From: Casuarius casuarius
Taxonomy: Eukaryota; Chordata; Aves; Casuariiformes; Casuariidae
Length of the DNA stretch: 64,000 bases
Reading direction: 5' to 3'
NCBI GenBank assembly: GCA_003342895.1
Contig: PTFA01000010.1
Span: forward strand, 7,629,237 to 7,693,236
Position numbers and translations under genes: made by a program. Under the pieces are notes generated by a model. That model was not told the DNA's origin, did not search any database, and saw nothing but the letters and a program-made list of their open reading frames with translations. This document shows positions 1-13,040 of this stretch, one piece after another. Positions within the stretch are counted from its first letter, which is position 1. The number at the start of each line of letters is the position of its first letter.

Positions 1-532
1 CAGACTTTGGTATAAAATTACTGGAGTCTTAGCTTCCTCATTTAAAATGCCCAGCTTGTGCATCTCTTTCTGAACTCATGTGCCAGTCAAGAGCGGAAGC
101 CATGTTTCAAATCAAAACAAGTGCAGACTGCAGAGAGAAACCCTTCTCCCAAAGGATTCCTGTCTATCTTGGATGTTACCTGGCCCAGACAGGTGATCAT
201 CTCTTAACGGTGCTTCTTCTATTGCTATACCACCATGGAGTCTTTTAATTATGTATATAAATACATGTGTGTGTGGACAATCCTTCTAGGACAGGAGATT
301 TTTACAATTGTAACTCTGGTCAGTGCAAGCTGTACTGTGGCCTGTTACACATATCCTATAACCTGGTGTGCGAAATTGGAACCTGATCTGGAGTCTGTTG
401 CATTGCAGATACCATTTGCGATTGTGGCAGGGTAAATGGGATTTTTACAGAGAGCAGTCTGGACAGTGTGATCTTCTTATGGATTGGCATTATAAGTCAC
501 AGTGATCAGCTCAGGCTTTTAAAAAGAGAAAA

Positions 533-552
533 ATATATATATATATATATAT
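533..552. repeat. (AT)10 microsatellite
   Basis: A perfect AT dinucleotide run of 20 bp in intronic sequence. It is a likely length-variable locus. Confidence 0.95.
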
Positions 553-3500
553 CTTTCATTTGGCTGTGTGTCAGTGAGTAGCCCTTTGCTTTTATGCTGC
601 CTGGGTGAGCCCAAAGAGAAGATACAATGACCTCTAAGAAGCAGGAGGGAAATATTAATGGGATAATACGCAGTGCATATTATCCTGATGACCTGTTCTG
701 CAAATTTTAAGTAAAATTGCTTATATTTTTAAACCATTCATTTTAATATGATATCAATCACAAAATTGCCAGAAAGGTGGTGATGCTATAGTGCTTACTG
801 ACATCTCTTTGCAAGGAATGAATGTCTGAAAATTCAGCCAGCTGAACAGGATGACGGGCAGAAGGTTGGTCAGGGTTTTATCACCTTTTATCCTTCTGTC
901 AGCAAAGTAAAGTTTAAATGTAAAGGGAAAATTAGATGGAAGAAGAGGAGGTTTTGATTTTCCTTTTGCACATTAGGCCTTTTGATTTTATCTGAGTAAA
1001 TAGAATTTTTATCTTAAAAAGAAGTTACATCTCCAATATCTCTTCCATTTCCTATTAAAGTAATGCATGTTGCTTTACCTCCTGTGAGATTAAATCTTGT
1101 TTGTTTCTGTGATATCAAAGTAGCAGAAAGTAGATGATTGTAATGGAAGCAGATGTTTCTGTTTTTATATCATTTTGTTTGTACAAATGTAGAGTAGAAT
1201 ACCTACCCTGTTGGTTTCTCTTACCTCCTGTCTGGGGGTGCTGTCACCAGTTCTGGGATTACTTGAGGTTTGGAGTCAATTTGGATAGTGTCTGAGCTGC
1301 TTTCATTGAAGTTGAAATTCTCCCCTGTTCTTCTCCCCTGTTTCCTTGGTTACCCATCTGTCTTACTATATTCTGTAGCAGAGAAGGCAGTTGAGGAAGC
1401 CTACACTGGTTGTTGAGATGAGAGACTTTGTTTCTTTTCTTGAACGTTTGCATAGATTTTTTTGTTATCCGAAATCATTTCCAAGCTCTGAAGAGTGCTT
1501 GGGTGCATGGGTGTTTGGTGGCAGAAGCAAACTTGTGGCTGTATCAGGAAAGTGTCTAAATTTTGTGCAGCTTTGTGCCCTCTTTGGAGCCCAGAACTCA
1601 AGTGAGCTTTAAAATGGAATTGATTGCACTTCTCCTTTTTGCTAATGTAGGGTGCTCCAGAGACGTGAGGTGTCAGCATGGATTCATTTTGGTCAGCGCT
1701 AGTGCATGCAATGCTGCAGGACTCTGCTTCAAAGATGAAGGAAACTTGGCTGTATCTTGGACTTCTGTGGACTGTTTGGCCTATTGCCTGAATTTGGCTA
1801 CACAGAAGTTACAAAAAGCGCAAACCCACAGACTGCTGGTTTTTGTCCATGTTGTCTTTGAGGTCTCCGCAGCACTCAAAACACAGTAACGAATGCATGG
1901 TGGTATGAGTAAGCTTCACTGCAGGCAGTTGGCATTTACTTGCCTAATTTCCTAATAAAGACAACAGGAGATATGAATTAGAGTTTGGTTCACATATTAA
2001 ATTGGTCCCCAGTTGTAATCATTTCAAGGGTCCAGATGGCTGTTTTGATAGATGGATATTTCACACCGTGAGTCTAATTAAACTAACTGTGATCCTGGCA
2101 TGGACAAATTGCTGTGTAGATGTTAGGCAATACTCGCAGCTTCTTACCCAATGACCAATAAAAAGGGAAGGATAAAATGTCCTATGGGTTTATTTTAGTG
2201 TCTCATATTACGTTGCTACTGATGGAGCAACTTTATGCATATATGCTGCCTACCTGCTGTCCTGCATTAGTTAGGAGATGAAGGTGCACGTGTCTGTTCC
2301 TGCTTAGCTCTCAAGTCTTCTGTCTTTACTACCTCAGTATCGGAGCATCTGCTGGTATCTTTGCGGCCAAAAAATGAAGCTAATGATATTCATTAGCAAA
2401 GTTTTCTTCTGCTATAGAAGAAACAGCTGTTCTCTGTAACCTGGTAAACTGTTGCTGCTGAGCTACTACTTTGAATGACTGGGATTTTAGATCTCTGCTT
2501 TTAAAAATTATCTGCTACTCTGGAATTCACATGAACATACCTTTTATGCAAAATAGGCTCTAATACTTGCAGAACTTTAAAATCTCAGATTAGATTTGTG
2601 CTCCACCTAGTTTAAAAAAGAGTTAGGAAGAAGTAATTAGGTTCATATGGGGCCGTGTAGAGGTGGGTTGCTGACAGAAGGGAAGGAATCAACTATCATG
2701 GGTTGTTGAAACAGGCATGTAAAGCATTTCAGAGATTTAGTTTGCTAAAATTTAGAATCTTCTGGAGGTTGGCGAGGCACTTGGTATAAACCTTAGTCTT
2801 GCATTTGCTAGGTTGTTCTCATTATAACTGTAATAAATATGGGATTTGATCAGTACTAAAATGGATGTTGTAACACTGTTTAATGAGGATTAGCATGTGA
2901 ATAAATCAATGTATCTGAAGTTGATGGCATTGTAGGAAATGAATTAACAGACTTGAAGTGCTGAAAACAGCCAAATTTTTCTGACATAAAATGCAGAGGC
3001 TGACAAGAGTGGTTAGTTGTCAAGAATGGATTTGGACTCATTTTTAAAAATGCAGAAAGTCTGTTTTATATGATTCTTCTATTTTAAACCTACCAATATG
3101 CCTGACTTTCTTGCAGTAGCAGAGGGAGATCGTGGGCTTAGTGAACCTGGAAGGCAGTGGTGTTTTGGTCATGTTGGCCTTGACTTTCTCCGAATCAACT
3201 TTCAAATTTCTTGTCCCACGTATTTTTTTGGAAACACACGGGTTTTTCTGCCATAGGAAGTTCTGACCAAAAAGTGTAAAAACAAACAAGCAATACAAAA
3301 ATTTTCTTTTGTCTAATAATCTGTAGTTTGGCAACTGATGATTGAGCTGGAGTGGTGTGTTTAGACTTGCCATTCTTTACTTTAAATGTCAAATGCCTTT
3401 ATTAGTAGTATCTCAGTCCAAATACTTTTGGGGTTAATGTTTGCGTCTTTATTTGGGTGAAGAATGTAGAAACTTGTCCCATTGCTTTGCATTAATGGCA

Positions 3501-5327
3501 AGTGGTTAAGTGTGGGAAAAGTAGGTTTATTTGCCACATCATAGCTCTTACCTGTGGAAAGAAAATTAAGGTTGTATCTACATTACTGCCACCTCAGAAA
3601 AGAATGTACAGAGTTGCAGACCTCATGGTTAACACTTTGAATGCATTGTCTTTTTTAAATCTAAATTAAAATACAGTATGTTTACTGCGCAGTGAGTCAA
3701 CAGGAGTGAATTAAATATACAGGCTCTTTCGCATCAGTCACACTGCTGAGGTACAAAAGGTTGGTCTCTAAATAGAGAAACAGAAAATTGGTTAGGTGAT
3801 TTGGCTAAAAATAGGCTGTGCTCATATGTGACATCATGGTCAATGTGCAACAGGAAAAGATAAGGATAGTGCGTACAGGACAAAAGAAAATGGAGAAATT
3901 GTTAAATATTGATGTCTCAGGTGTACTTTTGGAAATGGGAGAAAATGAAGCTGTTTGTTTTTCCAATCTCCGATCAATTAATTTTTAACCAGTGGTCAGA
4001 GGCAACTCATCTCTGTTATCTGTTCCTTACAAGTGCAATTTGAGGATGAAAGGCAGGAACAAGATGATTGGCATAACCAAGGAATGCAACAATTAATTCT
4101 ACTGGAAACAGTCCTGAGTTTCCTATACAGCTCTAGATGAGCTGTTAGGTCACTTCGAACTTGAGTGTGTTTTTCAGTTCTGTGTTACCTAGTTGTGTGA
4201 TTCTGGAGTGATGTAACTGGGGACTGCCTTGGCCCTGTGCCGTTCCTGTTCCTCTGACTGCTCAATGTTGACCCTTCTCTTGTGCCTGCATTGGTGCTTA
4301 TCTAGCCCAGGCTTGCTGAACTGGCAGAAGCTTATCTGGGAAATAAAAACTTTCTGGCAGTCTAAGAACCTCAGTTGGCTTATCGTGGGATCAGGCAGGC
4401 AGGTACCAGGGCTGGTGGGGAGAGAAGTCTCCTGAGATGTGGAGTGAGGTCACATCAGGGCCAGCTGAGATCAGTTGTGGAGCTGTAACCTTGTGCGATT
4501 GAATAGTGCTTAAGTGCACAAGACTTATGACTGTGGTTACTAAGTCATTCTCCATAAATCTATCAAAAAGATTTCCATCTTGAAACATCTGGCACTGGGC
4601 TGATTCAAGCTAACTTTTGCAGCAAGGTACTTCAGAACTAATGAAACACTTATCTTGATGGCTTTAAGGCAAGCTTGTTACCAAATGAGGTTTTGGGCTC
4701 AATGTGGAGAAGATAACGAGCAAAGAATTTACCGAGTAGCTTGGGTTTCCCTTGAAATGTGCTAGGCCCTGTAAGGTTGAGCTCTGTGCTTTGGAAATGC
4801 CAAGCAGGACAGGAGGGTGGTCCTAAAGCAGCAGCGTGTGACACCATGACGCCAGGAGTGGAAGTTCTGTTGGCTTGGTTTGACTTGTGGGCTTACACCT
4901 CCATGGGTTTGCGTGCAAATATTTGATATTCTGCTCTCTGATTCACTGGTCGGTTTAGTTATTTTCCAAAAGCCGGAGTAAACCGAACAGGTTAAGCTAA
5001 TGGTTTGGAGCTTTATTCCTAAAAGCAGTGGAATTAATCTCTTCTTTGGAAGGCTATCTTGAGAAGGAACTGTGGTTAAAGAAATAAAAGCTGCTGGCTC
5101 TGTTCACAAACTATTTATTTAGAAACTGTTTTGATGCTATCTATTCTGATGCTTTTGATTTCCCCCCCTCCTTATCTTAACATGAAAACAAAAACCATGA
5201 AAACAAGATCTCTACTACTCCTTCCTCTTTCTCCTAATTTTTGACTTTATTGAAGTGTTTCAGAGGGCAGATTACAGACTATATTATGTTAAATTGCCTC
5301 TTTATTCTCCAGCTGACTAGGGTTATT

Positions 5328-5355
5328 TTTCTAGCTTATCAAAATAAGCTAGAAA
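5328..5355. repeat. Perfect 12-bp inverted repeat with 4-nt loop
   Basis: The arms TTTCTAGCTTAT (5328-5339) and ATAAGCTAGAAA (5344-5355) are exact reverse complements separated by CAAA. They could form a compact hairpin in DNA or in the nascent pre-mRNA. The arms are AT-rich, so the stem is weak. No function is known. Confidence 0.9.
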
Positions 5356-8300
5356 TTGAGATAAGACTGTATTATTATATTGTTCAGGCCCTGAATATCA
5401 GAAAGTAAAGAGAAATAAATTTTACCACATGGTGGAAAAATGCAGAAATTTCTCCCTCCTGTCTGTCATTTCCCTAACTTCTAGCCAGTACTACCATGTT
5501 TTAAATGAGACCTGTGTTGTGGATTCCTGTCTTTCTGACTGGGGTCTGTGTCAGCCTGTGTGCCTCTAGTACCAAAGTAAATGTGACTTCTTGTTGAGGG
5601 TTTCTCTCTCCCTCTAGCCCACCAAACTTCCTCTCTGAGTTACGTCCGTCATAAAATGGAACCACAAATGCACCCTTGTATGCAAAGAAGGGATTTGGGT
5701 TGAGTTTGGGTTTAAAACAAAAATTCTCAGAAGTGGCGGCATTGTTCAGGCATGAGATGTTATCCATTTTTCTGGCTCCTCAACCATAATAAATTAAGTA
5801 TGTCATGGTGACTTACCATTTTCATCCTATAAGAATAGTTAATGGGTTGTTTCTTGGAGTTAAAAGGCAAGCTGTTTAAATATTTTTCTTCATTTTACTC
5901 TAGTCATTAATGAAGCCAAGGCTTGAATGGGATTAAAAAAGTTTTTAGCCCAACATTTACTAGTACCCAAAGGTTCAGCCTCTTTATTCAGCCTTATATG
6001 TCAGGCTATAAACCATGTACTTTGGTATTTGTGGCCAGTTCTTCTAATAAAAATAGGAATGATTTTACTTTTCTCTCAGATAGCTGGTAAGAAGTCTTTG
6101 GATTTCAGTGCAATAGTCTTTATTATGTGAACAGATGTGAAGTGTTTAGATAACTCCCTTTGGAACTTCTAATGGAGTAGATACATTTCTCCCAAGCATT
6201 TATCAAATTGGCATTTTCTGTAAGCGAATTCAGTGTGTATGTTCATTCTTCAGTACACTTTGACTGCTTTCATTCGAGAAATAATATTTACTTTTTATGC
6301 CCCCCTCTCCCTTGGCTTTCTTCACCCTTCTCATTTAATATGACAGTTGCTGGAGAGTGTCTGTAGTATGAGTGACTCACCAGTCAATCTGGTGTTGCTT
6401 CCTGAGGGGAGAGAGATGGGTTAGTGTTTTTACCCACTAGTTGGCTAAAAAACACTTGTTTTTAGCTAGTTGCACTGTGCTATCCTGTGTTAGAATAAGT
6501 ATAACAGAGAAAAGGGGGGATAGATGGATGCAGTAGAAAAAGGGGCCAAATTCCCTTTTTATCACAAGAGAAAAATCTGTGCTAAAGTCCTAACTGTAAT
6601 ATGTCTTTGACATACTGGGGTGCTTATGCTATAAGTATGTTTCCACACCCTATGTGTAATGGTAGAATAAGGTAACATCTCCAGTCAGAAAATTACTCTG
6701 CTATTTACTACTGTATTGTCTGTTTTAAACAGACAGACAGTGTAATTTCGGGGAGGGGCATGAGTCCTGCTGGTGAGAACTTAAGTGGTGTTTCATTAAA
6801 TGGTGATATTTTGCTCAGAGCCATTGCTATCCCACTTTACATTCTCAGCTGTGGGACGTTTTCTCCTGAAATTAAGCCAGAATGTGCTCATTTGCAGAGA
6901 GCTGTGAGCAAATGCCTTTTGCTCCCATGAGTCTCAGTTATCAGAAAGTCTGGAATTCCCTGTACCTAATTTATATGTAGTTTTTTTCATTTAACACACT
7001 AAACTAGCTTCAGTGAATATGTTAGTCACAAAACACAGGGATAAGAATTTCATTAAGTTTGAAAGAAAATGGTTTAATTCTTTCACAGGAAATGTAATAA
7101 ATGATTTTAAAATAGTGCCTTATCTCATGTTTATACTCCAGCTCTTCATTTTTTCCTTACGAAAGGAATAAACATTCTCCAAGTCTGTATGATCAGAGTG
7201 CTGAAAGACTCCTCTGTTTCTGTATTTTCTTCTTCCTTTGTCTGCTTTTTTTTTAATATTAGCATTTTAGATCTTGCCTGCTTGAAGAATCTTATCCTTA
7301 AAACAGTACATTTTACCAGGTTACCTAATGGCAGAAGAATAGCTGCTTCCCCAGTGGTGCTTCAGTATAGTTTCATGGACACTTCAAGCATGGGCTGTTG
7401 CTGGAAAACCCAAGCCCTGTTATGCTGGGCTGCTCTCACTGGTGCTGGCACAAGTATCACTATCGTAAAGGAGATCAGGGAATGGAAGTGAACTGTTTTG
7501 AGAGCGCTAGTATACACTGACATAGTTTTGCATATATTTTTGGGTCAAAACAGCATTTCATATCAGGTTGGGTTCAGGTTTACTTGTTTGGTTTTTGAGC
7601 CTTTGAAACAAGACCTGGGTTTTCTGAAAACTTTAACTCTTCTGTATTTTTATTGCGATAAATGGCCTTTTTTTGGTAATGCTTAGCATTAAGTAGTAAT
7701 GGATCATCAGGACTTCGCACATTATAAAGCAGAAAGGCAAGTGACAGTCTCAGTGTTTTCCCTGCCTTATTCTTTAGCTGTATGCCTCTATGAAGCAAAA
7801 GACAAACTCTCATTAAGGCACTAGCATTCAAAATTGCCTCAAGTCAGACTATAGTAGCTCTTGATTCACATATGAGATAGGAAGGTCTCATTAGTATTCT
7901 TGTCCTTGCAAATCTGGTAAAATACTGTCTTCACTGGAGAAACTTCCCAGTAGGATGAGTCCACCAAAGGTAGCAAGGTTTTAAAGACACTTGTTGCCTG
8001 AATGTGGGAGTTAATAAATTGTAAAATTAACAACAGTTTAGTTTAAGGGGATGCTTATATTCCCATTCTCATGTGAAATGGCAATATAAAGGTAGATTGG
8101 GGTGATCTCTTCTGTCCAGAAGGGTATACTATCCAAAACTAAAACAGAAGGAAGTATGGTTAGATTGATTCTGTGCTCTTATTTTGTAGAAAACGGTTGC
8201 TTTTGTCTCAGAGAGCTCTGTTCTGAGGTGTCAAGGAGGGATTTGGCATGACATTAAATATACTTGCCCTAAGACAAGTTCTTGTTATGTAGTTAATCAT

Positions 8301-8559
8301 AGACTCTGAAGGGGATGCTGTAGGTAACAGCTTTATAAAATGCAAATGGAGAGATTTGTGCTTAACTGCCCCTTAGCCCCTCCACTTTGGGGTAATAACC
8401 ATAGACTTGTATTAGAAAACTATATAAGATGTATTGATAAACGTGTTCCTCAAGTGAAAGTGCAGATAGACCTTTGACAGGTCACTGCTTTTTAAGGTTC
8501 TTTTTTTCCTTCAGATGTTGGCATCTTAAAGATGTTTTTTCTTAAGTGTTTGGAGTAGG

Positions 8560-8662
8560 TTAGATAAAGCATTGTGGGGTGCTGATCTAGAAGCAGATCA
8601 CGTTGCATGCAATAAAGCAGCCAGAACAAGGCTCCTTAGCTTTATCTAATCTGGTTCTGGCT
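8560..8662. repeat. Two interleaved inverted repeats
   Basis: TTAGATAAAGC (8560-8570) pairs with GCTTTATCTAA (8639-8649), and AGCCAGAAC (8619-8627) pairs with GTTCTGGCT (8654-8662). The order A-B-A'-B' is that of an H-type pseudoknot. In this length of sequence one such 11-bp pair is expected about once by chance, so no function is claimed. Confidence 0.7.
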
Positions 8663-11600
8663 TTGTTTAGATGTTATTAGAAGTAAACCTTGTTCTTAGA
8701 CATGTACTAATCTTCTTGTAGAAGGAGATTTTGAGAAATACTTCCCTGTACAAGCTTACTTCACAAATAAATGCTAGTATTTTCAAGAGAAATCAGTGAC
8801 GCTGGGTTTTTGAATTCCCAGTTTTAGTGATGTCTTTAAATGGTGCTAAGATAAAGGCCTCTTTCTGCATGTTGCAACCCTTTGTGGTGTCCTAGGAGTG
8901 AAAGCACCTCTGACATTTCAGGCTGCAATTGGATGTGTGCTGTAGGAGCAGATGCGAAGCTTTAAGGGATTTATGCTGCTAGCTGCTGCCAGTCCCACCA
9001 GGAGAAGGGCTGGTGGGACAATGCTGCCATGGGGTGCTATCCCACAAGGCAGACAAAGCCAACCTTGCTGCTGTGAAAGAGAGTAGGTCCTGCTCTGTCC
9101 TGTCCATCTGTCATACCTTCCTTCTGTCCATCTGTCTGTTGGTCCTGCTACTGACCCAGTGATGGCTCTCGGTGGACCTGCAATGAGATGGTTCAATTTG
9201 CTACCAGGGCAGAAAACTAAAGTGGCGAAGGAGTAGCTCAGTTTCCTCTGGGGCTAAGAAGTGGAATTGGTTGGTGGAAAGGTCTAAGTGAGTACTGATG
9301 GGGATGGGACCACCTAGGCAGGAGCTCAGAGGAGGTGAGGGGAAAGAGGCCACCTTCTTTCAGTGACTGTGGACTGCTGGATTGGCTCACGGGCAGCTTT
9401 TACTGGCAGGTAAAGACAAACGAGGTAACTCTGCGTTGAAGCATATAAAGGGAACTCCTATGATCTGCTTTGTGTCTGCTTCTGGGAATAGTGAAGGCAA
9501 AAAAGATTATTATGGGAATATCTTAAACCACTGCAACCTTTTCTTCAGTGACTATCTGCCTCTTTTCAGTGAGTATTTACCTTAAAAACTTGGTCAAAAA
9601 GCTAACTTTTTGTTGTCCCCTGCTTCAAACACCAATAAATAGTGGTTACGTAGTTGTTTTCTCATATCTGTGAAAGGAAAGTGGATAACGGACAGGCTGT
9701 ACCTGTGAGGCAGTCCAGCGCATTGCTGAATTGCTAATTAATTCCCACGTGGGAAGGAGGCCTGGAATACAGTTCACAAGATGTTCTAGATTGAGCCCTC
9801 CATTAAGAAATGATGGGACTGTTGTTAGTTTTGCTTTTGGCTATGTCTAGCAAACTCTCACCTCGTGTAGGATTTGGAGAAATAAAATAAGGAAGTACGT
9901 TGCTTTTTTCATTTTATTAAACAAGCATTTGATTCCCATCAAAATGACATTTGTTGCACTGAAATTTTATAACCCTGTTGTATTAGAGTGAGGCAATCAC
10001 TGAAGAACGGCAGGTTTAACCTGAAAGCTTGCAGAAGGCAGAAACTCTGTGGCCTGTGCTAGCAAAGTGCTTGGCTTGGGCTGTACCTGTGGGATGAGTG
10101 CCATGGGCAATATTGTCCACTTCTTATTTGCGAGGTGTGTCTCAGGTTTGTGGTATATCTGACTGTGCTGATGAATGGGAGACCATCAAAATGATGCTGT
10201 AGCCCACCAGAAAACTCAGTTTGAATGATGAGATTGATGGAGTCCTCTTGGAGTGAGACAGCCTGGCTCCTCAGGGTAAGGCTGCGTGGTGCTGCTTAAG
10301 CTGACGTAATGGCTCACTGTTGTCCAAAGGAGCGAATACGCCCCCACACATTCCTCCTCCGAATGCATTCCCCCTCCTCTTGTCCTCACTGAGTCTGCCA
10401 GTGATCATACCCTACAAAAAACTGATTTGTCTTGCTAACCTGGCAGAAAACCGTTTTTGTGCCAGGTTAATTTTCCACGGTTGCCAAGCTGGTTTGGTTT
10501 ACTGCTCTATCACACATGCACTGGGGTTGGTGCAAGATAGGGATAGGCACAGGGCCTCTGCTTTTTTGACCGTAGTGAACTGATACAACTTCACTCCAAG
10601 GCTTCATTTCCATGGCGCTTCAACTAGCATTGCTCTTGCTGCCAGAGTCCCTTCCCACCTTTCCTTTGCACTGGCTCCAGCGCTTGTTGGACGCTGTGCT
10701 GAAACATGACGGTGTTTAGGCCACCATGAAATTCCTGTTTCCATATGTTTCAAAAGAACTGACCTGTTTAATCATTGGTGAAGTTCAGGTTTCTCAGGGG
10801 GTTTAACTCCTTGCTAGCATTGGTCTAGTAGGCACATACTGACATGTGGCATGCACATCTCTCCCTGGATCCTGCTTGAAACTCCAGGCTGCATCTCCAT
10901 CCCTTATGATGAACTCATGTCCTCCAGGTCTAATTGTGGTGTTTACTGGGTGAAATTGGTCTAATTTTCAGATAGTACTTTTGCCATTTATATGGGCAAT
11001 CAACATGTATATTGATCACTTCAGCTGAGCTATTTGATATTTCTCTTCCAGCAAAGTACAGTAAGAAATTTGGACCCAACGATAGGTCTCTAGTGGAATA
11101 AAATTAGATTTATTTTGGCCATGACTGCAATTGTTCTGGATATCAAAGACTATTATTAATTTTTTTTAAGTCCTTGAGTAGCCTGTTCATTCTTGGCCAT
11201 TTCTTCTATTCCTCCTCCTCTTGAGTGGTTTCCCAACTTGACATTAAAATCAGCAACTCCTCACTGATAATTACTCTCAGGCTATGACATCAGGATTTTC
11301 AGGAAAAATAAATTCACAGTGCTGATAGCAGACTGTGTGATTTCTTTCTGGAAACTGGCCAGTACAGTGTGGCTTACTGGTGTATGGGATGCAAGAGGGG
11401 AGATAACACAAGATGCGTGCATATGTGCCTGATCTATTCAGTCTGTTTTCTAGGGACTGCTATGTTATGAGAACATGTCCTTAATTCAGGTGTATTCTCC
11501 TTAAAACAGAGCATCTCCTTGCTATCATTCATTGTTGGAATATTTTGTTTTCTGATGCGGCTTTCCTGGTTTCTGCCTCTGGGTTTTCTTTGGCTGCCAG

Positions 11601-12999
11601 AGTTGCTTTTGGAATTGCTTTTGGAAGTGTTGCCGTAGCCATTAGCCTGCCATACCCGTGCTGCTTCTCACCTTTCTGCAGTTCCTGATGGTGTTTCGAG
11701 GTCTGAAGCAGATGTGTTCAAAAGGATCATCAGGAACATTCTTCGTTTGCACGTGGGCAGAGCAGGCTTAGGGGTCAAGTGAGGGAGACCGCAGGGGGCT
11801 GCTCCCGAAGTTGGGAATTGCAATTAAATTCTGAAACAGGCGACCACAGGATACTGACAAGGCCAAGAATTTAGCAAGGTTCAGAAAGAAGCTGGACATT
11901 TGTATAGGGGTTAGGAAAAGAGGGAGTTGTCAGAATAAATGATTACCAAACGTTTTGCGAGGGAGTATCAAACCTTATGTTTTCGAGTGTGTGCTAGTTT
12001 TCAGGTATTGGGTTAGGTGACAGTGCTTGGGCTGATTCTAGGGTTCCTAATATTGTGGAGGAGATGCAGGATTAATCAGGTCTCTAGTTAGGGAGCCACT
12101 TTGGCAGTTCTGTGTTCATACTGCTATCTCTAATCTATCTGCAGGCTTTTGGGGACAGGGAGCATCACATTTGTAGGTTTGGCTTGCAATGTGGTGTCCC
12201 CTTGATTTGAAGCATTTCAAAGCAGACCGCCTTGTAGCGGGGGAAGATGCTTATAGTTTGTATCGTCAGGAGTAGTGCTGTTCCCAGCTGGGCTCCCACA
12301 GTGCTTTTGTGAGGAGCACTGTGCATTAAGGATACATCTTATACTGTGCGATGCAGTGTCAGGGAGGGTCAAATCAAACCAGTGAAGCAGAATCATTTTT
12401 GGCTAATAAAGCTATTAAGTGCACCACTGAGCTGGGACTGCACTGCTCCTCAGACTGAAGCCTGTATTTTTCCATGACGCTATCTGGGGCTGTGTAGCTG
12501 TGCCCGGCTCATTCAAAGTTGACCAGCACCCCTTCACAAAGCTCTTTGTTTTTAAATACATTTGCCTCACATACGCATTGTAGGCACCACAGGCAATGAA
12601 GTGATCCTTGGGGAATGGCATAAGTACAGCAGGTTTCATCTCCTAACCTTCCAGCTGGCTTGCCAAATTCAGTTTGAGCTTAAAGCTGGTTGAAGGTAGA
12701 ATCACTGCAGTCTTGTTTCCCCTCCTCCCTTATGTTATCCCTGCTTCTCATGCAGCCAGGCAGCAGGGAGCTGAGCCAACTCGGAACTTAACCCTACACC
12801 TTCCACCCCTCTCTAAAGACAAGATTAGTTTTCCCCATCTCAGTTTCCCAAACTGTCTTTCCACCTAGCCATAAGAGTGCCAGGGACAATACAAAGGAGA
12901 GGTCAAGATCAGATGGCCAAATGTATATAGGGGCAGTAGGGCAGCATGTTTGGTTTAACCTGTATGCTGGGATGCTGCATTCTTTCCTGTAGTCCTTTT

Positions 13000-13040
13000 A
13001 AAAAAAAAAAAAAAAAAAATCTTTTTTCCTCTCCCCCCCC
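13000..13040. repeat. A20 homopolymer followed by pyrimidine-rich tract
   Basis: Twenty A residues (13000-13019) are followed by a T/C tract ending in C8 (13033-13040). It may be the tail of an old retroposed element, but no element body is recognisable upstream, so it is listed as simple sequence. Confidence 0.85.

Noticed and set aside
6444..6466. 8-bp inverted repeat GCTAAAAA/TTTTTAGC with a 7-nt loop
   Set aside because: It is short and AT-rich, and well within chance expectation for the window.
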